DNA from: Firmicutes bacterium HGW-Firmicutes-9 | GTDB lineage: Bacteria > Bacillota > Clostridia > Christensenellales > CAG-138 | Length of the DNA stretch: 64,000 nt | Direction: 5' to 3' | Assembly: GCA_002841395.1 (NCBI GenBank) | Contig: PGZM01000003.1 | Location: forward strand, 256,554-320,553 | Shown: positions 27,522-35,389 of the stretch, piece after piece | Position numbering within the stretch: position 1 is the stretch's first letter | Layout of the letters: every line of letters starts with the position of its first letter | The notes under the pieces: generated by a model | What the model saw: the letters and a program-made list of their open reading frames with translations, nothing else | Told to the model about the DNA's origin: nothing | The model's database searches: none | Program-made: the position numbers and the translations under genes

Positions 27522-28181
27522 ATGAAGAATAAAGATATGTTCTCCGATCTTTCCGCCACCCAGGCGTGGCGGCTCTTTACTGAAACGACATATCCCTGGG
27601 AGGTGCTTCCGCAGATCAAGGCGTTTGTGCGCGCACTAGGGCCCACGCTTTCACCTGCGGAATACAACCACCCCAGCGAAGAAGTCTGGATTCACAAGAG
27701 CGCGGTGTTGTATCCGAATATCTATATCGCGGGTCCGACGATCATCGGCGAGGGCACGGAGGTGCGCCCTGGCGCGTTTATCCGCGGCAGCGTGCTCGTC
27801 GGCCGCGGCTGCGTGGTCGGCAACTCGACAGAGCTCAAAAACTGCATTCTTTTTGACAAGGTGCAGGTGCCGCACTATAACTACGTCGGCGACAGCATCC
27901 TTGGTCACTATTCGCACATGGGCGCGGGATCGATCTGTTCCAACGTCAAGAGCGACAAATCGCTGGTCAAGGTACGCGCGGACAACAGCACGATCGAAAC
28001 CGGGCTGAAAAAGTTCGGCGCGATCATCGGCGACCATGTCGAGGTCGGCTGTAACAGCGTGCTCAATCCGGGCACGGTGCTCGAACCACACTCTTCCGTC
28101 TATCCGCTCTCGCGCGTGCGCGGCGTGGTCAAGGCAGGGCATATCTTCAAAAGTCACGACGAGGTCGTACCGCGTAAATAG
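27522..28181 (+). CDS. Left-handed beta-helix acyl/nucleotidyl-transferase-like protein (GlmU C-terminal like)
   Basis: This 219-residue protein consists of a short helical N-terminus and a hexapeptide-repeat beta-helix ('IYIAGPTIIGEGTEVRPGAFIRGSVLVGRG', in part; 'VGDSILGHYSHMGAG'; 'IIGDHVEVGCNSVLNPGTVLEP'). It resembles the acetyltransferase half of GlmU and the proteins annotated as UDP-N-acetylglucosamine pyrophosphorylase in Clostridia, but the nucleotidyltransferase domain is absent. Activity on an amino sugar is possible but unproven. A terminator follows. Confidence 0.7.
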   Translation: MKNKDMFSDLSATQAWRLFTETTYPWEVLPQIKAFVRALGPTLSPAEYNHPSEEVWIHKSAVLYPNIYIAGPTIIGEGTEVRPGAFIRGSVLVGRGCVVGNSTELKNCILFDKVQVPHYNYVGDSILGHYSHMGAGSICSNVKSDKSLVKVRADNSTIETGLKKFGAIIGDHVEVGCNSVLNPGTVLEPHSSVYPLSRVRGVVKAGHIFKSHDEVVPRK

Positions 28182-28189
28182 CGCATAGA

Positions 28190-28238
28190 AGCCGCGAACA
28201 ATCGGGCAAAGAAGCCTGTACTGCGCGCGGCTTTTTTG
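28190..28238 (+). terminator. Terminator after the beta-helix gene
   Basis: The arms 'agccgcg' / 'cgcggct' lie about 29 nt apart and are followed by T6. Confidence 0.7.
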
Positions 28239-28351
28239 TTGCTTTTGATTGAAACGGCATGAACTTTGTGTCAAATCGGAAGCTGCATTTTAAAATTGTG
28301 AACAGCTCGCAACATTCCATCTAACCCACTGCCCAGCCGTGCTGAATCGGC

Positions 28352-28357
28352 TATACT
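28352..28357 (+). promoter_or_regulatory. -10 element of the GH13 gene, leaderless type
   Basis: TATACT is followed by 'atatct' (6 nt) and the ATG at 28364. No Shine-Dalgarno site is present, and the -35 region is weak. Confidence 0.45.
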
Positions 28358-28363
28358 ATATCT

Positions 28364-30304
28364 ATGATTACGTTTCGACACCATTCAAGATTTCTCTCGT
28401 ATCGCAGGCCGCAAGGCGCGGTTCCCTGCCATACGAATGTTCAAATAGAGGCGGAACTCGGCGGCGACCCCGGCGCGCGCGTGCAGCTTCGGCTGTATAA
28501 CCAGCTCGGCGTCGAGTCTTTTTTTGATATGACGCGGGAGGGCGACCGTGTGCGCGGGGAAATCCCGATGCCCGGCGTGCCTTGTCTCGTTTGGTACTAT
28601 TTCATCATTCGCATGTCGGATGGCCGCACGCAGTATTACGGTGCGGACAGCGGCGAAGGCCGGCTGGAATCCCATGCGCCGCGCTCCTATCAAATCACCG
28701 TTTATGACGGCGCGTTTACAACGCCCGAACACTGGCGCGAAGGAATCGTCTACCAGATTTTCCCCGACCGGTTCCGCAGGAGCAGCTGGGAGGATTTTCG
28801 CGAGCGCGCGAAGTATCACGCGAATCTCGGCCGGTTTTTGCGCATCCACGACCGCTGGAGCGAGGACGTTTGCTATACGCCGGCGCCCGGCGCGGACGAA
28901 TATGAACCCAACGACTTTTTCGGCGGGGACTGCAACGGCATCCGCGAAAAGCTGGATTACCTCGCGTCGCTGGGCGTGACCACGATCTATCTCAACCCGA
29001 TTTTCGAGTCCGCGAGCAATCACCGTTACGACACGGCGGATTATCACCATATCGACCCGATCTTTGGCAGCGAGGATGATTTCCGCGCGCTGTGCGCAGA
29101 GGCAAAAGAGCGCGGTATCCGCATCATGCTCGACGGCGTGTTTTCGCACACGGGCGCGGACAGCCGCTATTTCGACAAGAACTCGCGCTATGATACTCTC
29201 GGCGCATACGAATCCCCGGATTCGCCGTATCGCAGCTGGTATCGATTCGTCGGCGACAGCAAGCAATACGACAGCTGGTGGGGGTTCCCAACGCTGCCGA
29301 ACGTCAACGAGCTGGAGTCGAGCTATATCGCCTACATCGCGGGCGATCAGAGCGTTCTGACGCACTGGGCGAACACGGGCGCCACGAGCTGGCGGCTGGA
29401 CGTTGCAGACGAGCTGCCGGATGAATTCATCCGCATCCTGCGCAAACGCCTGAAGCGGAACGATCCGGAGGGCGTGCTCCTCGGCGAAGTCTGGGAGGAC
29501 TGCTCCAACAAATACGGCCCGGAGGGCAGGCGCGGCTATGTCAACGGCGACGAGCTGGACAGCGCGATGAACTATCCCTTCACCGAAGCCGCGATTTCGT
29601 TTTTAACCGGACGGAAGGACGCCTACGCGCTTGATCATGCATTGCAGACCCTGCGCGAGCATTATCCGAGACCGTTTTTTGAAGCGTGCCTGAACCTGAT
29701 CAGCTCGCACGACATCATCCGCGCGGCGACCGCGCTTTCGGGTGCACCTGATCGAAACTCCGTTTCGCGTAAGCTGCAGGCGGCATATAAGCCCAACGAG
29801 CAGGATCAACAGAAGGGTTATCAACGGCTGATCCTCGCCGCCGCGCTCCAGATGGCGCTGCCGGGCGTGCCGTGCGTCTATTATGGCGACGAAGCGGGCA
29901 TGACGGGCATGAGCGATCCGTTCAACCGCGGCACATATCCGTGGGGATCGGAGAACGAAGCGGTATTTGCGGGCTACTCCAAGCTCATGCGTGCGCGCAA
30001 GGACAGCGCCGCGCTCAAACGCGGACTATGCCGGATGGGCGCGCTCTCGCCGGAGGTCTTCGCGGTGCTGCGATGGTTGCCGGAGAGCGGAGAGCAGGCG
30101 CTGCTTCTCATCAATCGCGGAGAGCGCGAGCAGCTGGTGACGCTGCATCCCGACGACATCCCGCAGGGCGCGGACGGAGAAAGCCCGGTCACGCTGGACA
30201 AGACGCTCGTTGACGTGCTGACGGGCTATGAGATCGTTCCGCAGGATTGCAAACTGGAAACGTGGATGCTGCCGATGAGCGCAAGACTGTATTTGAGCAA
30301 GTAA
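28364..30304 (+). CDS. GH13 alpha-amylase family glycosidase (neopullulanase/maltogenic amylase type)
   Basis: This 646-residue protein lacks a signal peptide, so it is intracellular. An N-terminal beta-sandwich (about 1-115, CBM34-like) precedes the TIM barrel. Conserved GH13 regions are 'LDGVFSHTG' (region I), 'WRLDVADEL' with the nucleophile Asp346 (region II), 'LLGEVWED' with acid/base Glu375 (region III) and 'ISSHD' (region IV). 'EGIVYQIFPDRF' marks the barrel start. Enzymes of this type degrade maltodextrins, cyclodextrins or pullulan inside the cell. A C-terminal beta domain follows (about 560-646). Confidence 0.9.
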   Translation: MITFRHHSRFLSYRRPQGAVPCHTNVQIEAELGGDPGARVQLRLYNQLGVESFFDMTREGDRVRGEIPMPGVPCLVWYYFIIRMSDGRTQYYGADSGEGRLESHAPRSYQITVYDGAFTTPEHWREGIVYQIFPDRFRRSSWEDFRERAKYHANLGRFLRIHDRWSEDVCYTPAPGADEYEPNDFFGGDCNGIREKLDYLASLGVTTIYLNPIFESASNHRYDTADYHHIDPIFGSEDDFRALCAEAKERGIRIMLDGVFSHTGADSRYFDKNSRYDTLGAYESPDSPYRSWYRFVGDSKQYDSWWGFPTLPNVNELESSYIAYIAGDQSVLTHWANTGATSWRLDVADELPDEFIRILRKRLKRNDPEGVLLGEVWEDCSNKYGPEGRRGYVNGDELDSAMNYPFTEAAISFLTGRKDAYALDHALQTLREHYPRPFFEACLNLISSHDIIRAATALSGAPDRNSVSRKLQAAYKPNEQDQQKGYQRLILAAALQMALPGVPCVYYGDEAGMTGMSDPFNRGTYPWGSENEAVFAGYSKLMRARKDSAALKRGLCRMGALSPEVFAVLRWLPESGEQALLLINRGEREQLVTLHPDDIPQGADGESPVTLDKTLVDVLTGYEIVPQDCKLETWMLPMSARLYLSK

Positions 30305-30372
30305 GAGACAGCAAACGATAGAATTTGACGGCGATTGAGCCGATATAGATCAACCAAAGCGAGGGATACCGG

Positions 30373-30828
30373 ATGTTTCAACAGCAGAGAAGAGGAATTG
30401 ACGAGCTGGGACGCACGATGCTGATTACGGCGCTTGTGCTTTCCGTGATCGGCATGATCGTTTCCAGAACGGTCGGATGGCTGCGGATCGTAACGAGCCT
30501 GCTCAGCGGCGTGCTGCTCGTGCTGATCGTGCTGCGCATGTTCAGCAAGGACTACAATAAGCGCTATCAGGAGAACATGAAATACCTGACCTACGAGACC
30601 GCCGTCAAGGACTGGTTCCGACGCACGTTCCGCACCAAGGGCGCGGGCAAGACGTATAGCGCACCGCGCGCCAAGCGCGGGGGCAAGAACCCGACCTGGG
30701 CGGAGCTCAAGCAGTTTAAGTATCTGATCTGCCCGCAATGCGCGCAGCGGCTGCGCGTTCCGCGCGGCAAAGGGAGAATCCGCGTCACCTGCACCAACTG
30801 CGGCAACGTGTTCGAAACACGCAGCTGA
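30373..30828 (+). CDS. Small membrane protein with C-terminal zinc ribbon
   Basis: This 151-residue protein has two closely spaced hydrophobic helices (about 18-34 and 37-57), a basic linker, and a C-terminal zinc ribbon 'CPQCAQRLRVP' ... 'CTNCGNVF' (two CxxC pairs). I do not recognise the family beyond this. GAGGG precedes the ATG. It starts 68 nt after the GH13 stop and may be cotranscribed with it. The zinc ribbon suggests a nucleic acid or protein partner in the cytoplasm. Confidence 0.65.
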   Translation: MFQQQRRGIDELGRTMLITALVLSVIGMIVSRTVGWLRIVTSLLSGVLLVLIVLRMFSKDYNKRYQENMKYLTYETAVKDWFRRTFRTKGAGKTYSAPRAKRGGKNPTWAELKQFKYLICPQCAQRLRVPRGKGRIRVTCTNCGNVFETRS

Positions 30829-30904
30829 AGCGAGAGTTTGCCGAATTTCCACATTTTACGCGGATATGTGTTGTAAAAAACACTTTATTTTCTCGAAAAT
30901 GATG

Positions 30905-30910
30905 ATATAC
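30905..30910 (+). promoter_or_regulatory. -10 element of the DUF1858 gene
   Basis: TATACT lies about 52 nt before the DUF1858 start in an AT-rich stretch; the -35 element is not clear. Confidence 0.35.
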
Positions 30911-30962
30911 TACTAAATAGCTAGTGATTAAACGGCTGACTATTAGGTTGGAGGAACAAACC

Positions 30963-31163
30963 ATGCAGGCAACAAAAGATATGCTGATCCAGCAGGTCAT
31001 CGAGCTGGACGAAGGCACCGCCGATATTCTCATGAACGCGGGCATGCACTGCCTCGGCTGCGCAATGGCGCACGGCGAGAGCATTGAGCAGGCTTGTGCG
31101 GTGCACGGAATTAATTCCGACACGCTCATCGGCGAAATTAACGCGTATCTCGCGGGCAAGTAA
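30963..31163 (+). CDS. DUF1858 domain protein (hybrid-cluster-associated redox disulfide domain)
   Basis: This small 66-residue protein has the DUF1858 signature 'NAGMHCLGCAMAHGESIEQA' with a CxxC pair, and is likely a redox disulfide or metal/cluster-related domain. The ATG at 30963 follows GGAGG by 6 nt; the longer frame upstream lacks a ribosome binding site. It is monocistronic, followed by a strong terminator. Confidence 0.85.
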   Translation: MQATKDMLIQQVIELDEGTADILMNAGMHCLGCAMAHGESIEQACAVHGINSDTLIGEINAYLAGK

Positions 31164-31193
31164 CGCGAGCACTCGCAACAGCGGGCAAAACTG

Positions 31194-31221
31194 GCCGCGT
31201 TGAAACACACGCGGCTTTTTT
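31194..31221 (+). terminator. Terminator of the DUF1858 gene
   Basis: The stem 'gccgcgt' / 'acgcggc' with an 8-nt loop is followed by T6. Confidence 0.85.
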
Positions 31222-31307
31222 GCGCCTTTTTCCTGCAATATAGCGGGTTGTTTCACATTCGTTCACATCCTTGACGGAAAAAAGGCATTCTCACAGGTCC
31301 CGTTGCA

Positions 31308-31316
31308 TGATACAAT
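31308..31316 (+). promoter_or_regulatory. Extended -10 promoter of the DUF5685-dnaJ pair
   Basis: TGA followed by TACAAT (31311-31316), about 30 nt before the start codon. No good -35 at the right distance. Confidence 0.45.
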
Positions 31317-31345
31317 GTTTTTCGGATGCAGAAAGGAAAGGGTAT

Positions 31346-32221
31346 ATGTTTGGCTATATCCGCCCGCTGGAATGCGAGCTAAAGGTGCGGGAACAGGCGG
31401 AGTACCGCGGTGTTTACTGCGGTCTTTGCAAGAGCATCGGCAGGCGATACGGACAGCTCGAACGCCTGACGCTGAGCTATGACTGCGCGTTTCTCGCGCT
31501 GACGCTGTTTGCGCTCACAGAGGGCGCTGCATTTACCCCGGGCAACTGCGGACCGCGTGTCTACCGCGGGAAGCGGCCGATCGCCGATCCTTCGGCCGTA
31601 CTCGACTACGCGGCGGACGTCAATGTTCTGCTCGCCTGGTACAAGGCCGCGGACGACACGGCGGACGAGAAGAGCGCGAAGGCTGCTGCCGCAAAGCTCG
31701 CGCTGAAGCGAGCCTATCGAAAGGCCGCAAAAGCGAACCCGAAGCTGGACGAAGCGATCAAAGCCAGCATGGATACGCTGCACACACTGGAAGCGCAGAA
31801 GGCCGCTACCATCGACGAGCCGAGCAACGAGTTTGGCACCCTGCTCGCGGGCGTGATCCTGAACGCGCCGATGCTGCCGGAGACGGAGCGCACTGCCGCA
31901 CAGTGGATGTATTACAATCTCGGCAAATGGATTTATCTCATCGACGCATGGGATGATCGCGAGAAGGACGAGAAAAGCGGGAACTATAACCCGTATCTGC
32001 TGACGAAGATGGAGCGCGATCAGGCGGAGTTTCTACTCAACATCACGCTCAACGAAGCCAAGAAAGCCTATGACCTACTGACGCTGAATGCGCCAAGCGG
32101 TCTACTCGATAACATCATGACCCTGGGATTGATGCATGCGCAGCAGCGCGTGCTCGCGGGAGAGAGAGGCTGCGCCACGGGTAATGCCGCCGCGCAGAAG
32201 GAAAAAGGAGACACGGAATGA
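31346..32221 (+). CDS. DUF5685-like protein
   Basis: This 291-residue protein begins '[32 protein letters not shown]' (in part), which is characteristic of a family found next to J-proteins in Clostridia. It is helical, with conserved Cys residues near 30-35 and Asp-rich '[19 protein letters not shown]' near 205-225. That Asp pattern recalls prenyl-transferase-like helical bundles, but function is unknown. The ATG at 31346 follows AAAGGAAAG; upstream codons in the frame are not supported. It overlaps the J-protein gene by 4 bp. Confidence 0.75.
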   Translation: MFGYIRPLECELKVREQAEYRGVYCGLCKSIGRRYGQLERLTLSYDCAFLALTLFALTEGAAFTPGNCGPRVYRGKRPIADPSAVLDYAADVNVLLAWYKAADDTADEKSAKAAAAKLALKRAYRKAAKANPKLDEAIKASMDTLHTLEAQKAATIDEPSNEFGTLLAGVILNAPMLPETERTAAQWMYYNLGKWIYLIDAWDDREKDEKSGNYNPYLLTKMERDQAEFLLNITLNEAKKAYDLLTLNAPSGLLDNIMTLGLMHAQQRVLAGERGCATGNAAAQKEKGDTE

Positions 32222-32847
32222 ACCCCTACAAAGTGCTCGGTGTGAGCGAGAACGCCTCGCAGGAGGAGATCCGAACGGCATATCTGGAGCTGGTGAAGAA
32301 ATACCACCCGGATAAATACGCGGACAATCCCCTGAAAGAGCTGGCCGGCGAGAAGCTCAAGGAGATCAATCAGGCCTACGAGATGCTGACCAAGAAGCAA
32401 TCTTCCGGTAACGGCGCGTACGGCTCGTCCTCCGGCACATACGGCTCCTACAACGCGGGCGGTAACTATTCGCGACCCGGCGGCACGGCGTATAGCGGCC
32501 CGTTTGCGGCGGAGTTTGCGCGCGCGCGCTCCTTCATCAACCAGAACAATCTCAGCGCGGCACAGGCGATTTTAAACAGCGTTACCGTGCACAACGCAGA
32601 GTGGAACTATCTTTCGGGCGTGATCTTCCTTCGGCAGGGGTCCTATCAGCGGGCGACGGAATGCTTTGGCCGCGCATATGACGCGGAGCCGGATAATCCC
32701 GAATACCGCAATGCCTACTCATCGGTGAACAATTCCGGCCGCGTGTATCAGAACGGCACCAACGGAAACATGGGTGCTTCGCCCTGCTGCGATATCTGCA
32801 GCGCGCTGATGTGCCTCAATTGCTGCTGTGGAGGGGACTGCTGCTAA
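32218..32847 (+). CDS. J-domain protein with TPR-like segment and Cys-rich tail
   Basis: This 209-residue protein has an N-terminal J domain (about 2-62) with the HPD motif in '[12 protein letters not shown]'. A Gly/Ser/Tyr-rich linker follows, then a TPR-like helical pair ('[20 protein letters not shown]', '[21 protein letters not shown]'). The C-terminus is a cysteine cluster ('[20 protein letters not shown]', ten Cys in 20 residues). J domains stimulate Hsp70 ATPase; the tail could bind metal or be a lipidation or redox site. Its start overlaps the stop of the DUF5685-like gene (ATGA), so the two are translationally coupled and probably work together. Confidence 0.8.
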   Translation: MNPYKVLGVSENASQEEIRTAYLELVKKYHPDKYADNPLKELAGEKLKEINQAYEMLTKKQSSGNGAYGSSSGTYGSYNAGGNYSRPGGTAYSGPFAAEFARARSFINQNNLSAAQAILNSVTVHNAEWNYLSGVIFLRQGSYQRATECFGRAYDAEPDNPEYRNAYSSVNNSGRVYQNGTNGNMGASPCCDICSALMCLNCCCGGDCC

Positions 32848-32899
32848 CGCCCATCGACAGAGCCCTGCGGGCACTGCCGATGGTGATTACTGTGTGAGA

Positions 32900-32924
32900 A
32901 ATGCCGCTTGCGCGGCATTTTTAG
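32900..32924 (+). terminator. Terminator of the DUF5685-dnaJ pair
   Basis: The stem 'atgccgc' / 'gcggcat' with loop 'ttgc' is followed by TTTTTA. Confidence 0.75.
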
Positions 32925-32982
32925 CAAAATCGACGAATGAATCGCCGATTTTGATAGAAGCCTCTTTTTAGTCTACGGGGCG

Positions 32983-33013
32983 ATCCGTTGCGCCGGGAAC
33001 CGGCGCAGCCGGA
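32983..33013. other. Long hairpin between convergent genes
   Basis: The arms 'atccg' plus 'gcgccgg' pair with 'ccggcgc' plus 'cggat' around a 3-nt loop. It lies between two clear terminators and has no assigned role. Confidence 0.4.
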
Positions 33014-33033
33014 TTAAAACATAAAATGCACAA

Positions 33034-33057
33034 AAAACAGCGCATATGCGCTGTTTT
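33034..33057 (-). terminator. Terminator of the kinase gene
   Basis: A perfect 24-nt palindrome 'aaaacagcgcat' / 'atgcgctgtttt' has a T run on both strands and lies just after the minus-strand stop at 33060. Confidence 0.75.
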
Positions 33058-33059
33058 GT

Positions 33060-33677
33060 TTATTCTAAGTTGTTATCTTGTACGGAGTCTATTATGATAT
33101 CGCATTGCGAGATGATATCCAACGCCTCAAAATACTTGTTCTCCAGTGGAATCCAGCGGGACTCAAACACCTTCAGCGCGGCTTTGCCGTTGCGCTTGAG
33201 GATGCGCTGCAGCTGCAACTGCGGGTCGATCCGGCAGAACACCTTGAGATCGTAGTAGGGTGCGAGCAGCGGATGCAGACTATATGCGCCTTCGACGAGA
33301 ATGACCTTCTTCGGCGAAATAGCTACCGGCGGGAGCACGCGATCCTTGTGGCAGTCATACTTGCGCACTTGCGCCGTTTCGCCGCGTAACGCGGGAAGCA
33401 ATGTCTCCGAAAGAAACCGCTCCACGTCCACATTTCCGCCGGGCTGATTCAAGCGACCCGGTGTGCGGGAATGCGGCTGGAGAAAGTAGTCGTCCAGATG
33501 GAACACGTTCGCGTCTAGCAGCTCGCCGAGCCGCTCGGTCATCGTGGTTTTTCCGGCGCAGCACATACCGTCGATGGCGATGAGCACACGATTCCGGGAC
33601 TGGAGCAGTTCGTGGACGCGCGAGACGATCACAGGATCGGATTGGTCGGATAAAAGGTTCTGGGTTGAGTTGGGCAT
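33060..33677 (-). CDS. Uridine kinase-like P-loop kinase
   Basis: This 205-residue protein has Walker A 'IAIDGMCCAGKTTMTERL' (residues about 33-50), then 'VFHLDDYFLQ' and 'VILVEGAYSLHPLL', as in uridine kinase/phosphoribulokinase-like P-loop kinases. Many paralogues phosphorylate nucleosides or related small molecules, so the substrate is uncertain. AAGGAG lies 7 nt before the ATG. It is divergent from the GNAT gene at 33797 and convergent with the J-protein gene. Confidence 0.75.
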   Translation of the reverse strand: MPNSTQNLLSDQSDPVIVSRVHELLQSRNRVLIAIDGMCCAGKTTMTERLGELLDANVFHLDDYFLQPHSRTPGRLNQPGGNVDVERFLSETLLPALRGETAQVRKYDCHKDRVLPPVAISPKKVILVEGAYSLHPLLAPYYDLKVFCRIDPQLQLQRILKRNGKAALKVFESRWIPLENKYFEALDIISQCDIIIDSVQDNNLE

Positions 33678-33796
33678 CGGGTTCTCCTTGCGGATATTTT
33701 ATCGCTGGACGCGAGCGATTCTGCACAGTATTATAACACAAGACCGACACGGTTGCGATGGAATCAATCGGGCGGCAGGGAACGGGGAGGAACACA

Positions 33797-34324
33797 ATGA
33801 TCATCGAAACGGAACGCCTTCAACTGCGGCAGATGACGCAGGAGGATTTGCCCGCGCTCGCCGCGATCTTGCAGGACAAGGAGGCGATGTTTGCGTATGA
33901 ACACGCGTTTTCTGATGAAGAAACGCAAGCCTGGCTCGACCGAATGCTGGAGCGTTATCGCAACGATGGCTACGGCCTCTGGGCGGTGCTGCTCAAATCC
34001 TCCGGCGAGATGATCGGCCAATGCGGGCTGACCAAGCAAAAGGTTGAGGAAAAAGAAGTACTGGAGATCGGCTATCTGTTCCAGCGCAAGTATTGGAAGC
34101 AGGGCTTCGCGATTGAGGCGGCCAAGGCCTGCAAGACATATGCGTTTGAAACACTGCATGCCGACGAGGTGTACTCCATCGTGCGGGACAACAACATCGG
34201 CTCGATGAATGTCGCAATTCGAAATGGAATGACGATCCGCTGCCGGTTCATCAAGCACTATTACGGAATCGATATGCCGCACAACGCATTCTCTATCCGC
34301 AAAGAAGAGTACTTTTCCGAATAA
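33797..34324 (+). CDS. GNAT family N-acetyltransferase (RimJ/RimL-like)
   Basis: This 175-residue protein begins 'MIIETERLQLRQMTQEDLPAL', the classical start of Acetyltransf_3 proteins. The acetyl-CoA region is 'LEIGYLFQRKYWKQGFAIEA', followed by 'SIVRDNNIGSMNVAIRNGM', both typical. The family acetylates ribosomal protein N-termini or small amines. The ATG at 33797 follows GGGGAGG, so the longer frame from 33758 is not used. Confidence 0.85.
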   Translation: MIIETERLQLRQMTQEDLPALAAILQDKEAMFAYEHAFSDEETQAWLDRMLERYRNDGYGLWAVLLKSSGEMIGQCGLTKQKVEEKEVLEIGYLFQRKYWKQGFAIEAAKACKTYAFETLHADEVYSIVRDNNIGSMNVAIRNGMTIRCRFIKHYYGIDMPHNAFSIRKEEYFSE

Positions 34325-34352
34325 TAAAACCGCCTCCGCAAAATGGAGGCGG
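34322..34352 (-). terminator. Terminator of the GH4-BadF operon
   Basis: The stem 'ccgcctcc' / 'ggaggcgg' with a 7-nt loop is followed on the minus strand by GTTTTATTAT. It may also stop the plus-strand GNAT gene. Confidence 0.75.
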
Positions 34353-34371
34353 ATGAGAAGGCTCCTGAAAC

Positions 34372-35322
34372 TTAAATGCCAAACGCAAGCTGGTTTCGCT
34401 GGCGCACCCAGCGCACCGCGCCGTCGACCGGGGGACGATCATTCACGCGTAGCACGAAATATTTCCCCTTGCGGCGATAGAGCTCATACTCGATCATGCG
34501 CCGATACGCGGGCGGCGCAACCGCGGTCATAATCGAGCCGGAGAGCGCGACCGGCACGGTGGGCTTGAGCCCGAGTGCATCCGAAACCGCGACGATGCAG
34601 TCAGCGGCGTGGCTCGCGGCGAGTGCCGTATAGCGAAGCGCTACCTCGTCGCCCGTTTCAACCGCGGTGAAAAACAGCCCGATGAGCATGCGCGCGGCTT
34701 CTTCATTTTGCAAGTGCGCGGCGGAGGCGAGGAATGCTTCCGGTGTTCGCACGTCAAACAGGGTAAAATACGCGTCTTTGAGCGCGGTGTACGCTTTTCC
34801 AAAGAAGAGATGCTGGTATACGCTGCGGTAGACGAACGCCGCGATATCAAACCCGCCGCCAACATCGCCGCTCAGCACACCGATTCCGCCGAACTGCACG
34901 CGCTCGCCTTCGGCATTCATGCCGGTACAGGTTACGCCGCTGCCGGCGGAGTAGCAGATGCCAACGCCGTTTTCGATGCCGGCCATCACGCCCAGATACC
35001 CGTCGTTGCAGACAAAGCTGTGCTTCAGCCCCTTGTCATACAGCGACTGCTGCAGCGCGAGCGCCTGCTCGTCATAATCCGCTCCGGCAAGACCGAGAAC
35101 CGCGTCCGCAACGTCGCTGAGCGCATAGCCCTGCGTGTCGAGAAGGCCTTCGATCGCGTCGATCAGCACATCCGCAGCGCCGACGAACCCGCCGGGCAGT
35201 GTCTCGTGGTTGCTTGCGCCTCCGCGGTGCGCGGCGATGACCGCGCCGGACGCGTTGAGCAAACGGTATTCCGTTTTCGAGTTACCTCCGTCAACAGCCA
35301 GATAGCAGCATTTCTCGTCCAT
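34372..35322 (-). CDS. BadF/BadG/BcrA/BcrD-type ATPase, N-acetylglucosamine kinase-like
   Basis: This 316-residue protein of the ASKHA fold has 'YLAVDGGNSKTEYRLLN' (phosphate 1), 'VCNDGYLGVMAGI', 'GICYSAGSGVTCTGMN' and 'GGIGVLSGDVGGGFDIA'. These are the landmarks of the BadF family, whose members include N-acetylglucosamine kinases. It follows the GH4 glycosidase gene by 67 nt on the same strand, so a role in phosphorylating the released sugar or amino sugar is likely. AAGGAA precedes the ATG at 35322. The frame extends upstream into the GH4 gene, but that part is not coding. Confidence 0.8.
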   Translation of the reverse strand: MDEKCCYLAVDGGNSKTEYRLLNASGAVIAAHRGGASNHETLPGGFVGAADVLIDAIEGLLDTQGYALSDVADAVLGLAGADYDEQALALQQSLYDKGLKHSFVCNDGYLGVMAGIENGVGICYSAGSGVTCTGMNAEGERVQFGGIGVLSGDVGGGFDIAAFVYRSVYQHLFFGKAYTALKDAYFTLFDVRTPEAFLASAAHLQNEEAARMLIGLFFTAVETGDEVALRYTALAASHAADCIVAVSDALGLKPTVPVALSGSIMTAVAPPAYRRMIEYELYRRKGKYFVLRVNDRPPVDGAVRWVRQRNQLAFGI

Positions 35323-35389
35323 GAAAGCAGTTCCTTGCAATGGTATATTTTCCGCAACGATGCGTGAAGTGCTTAACGACGGGGATGGT

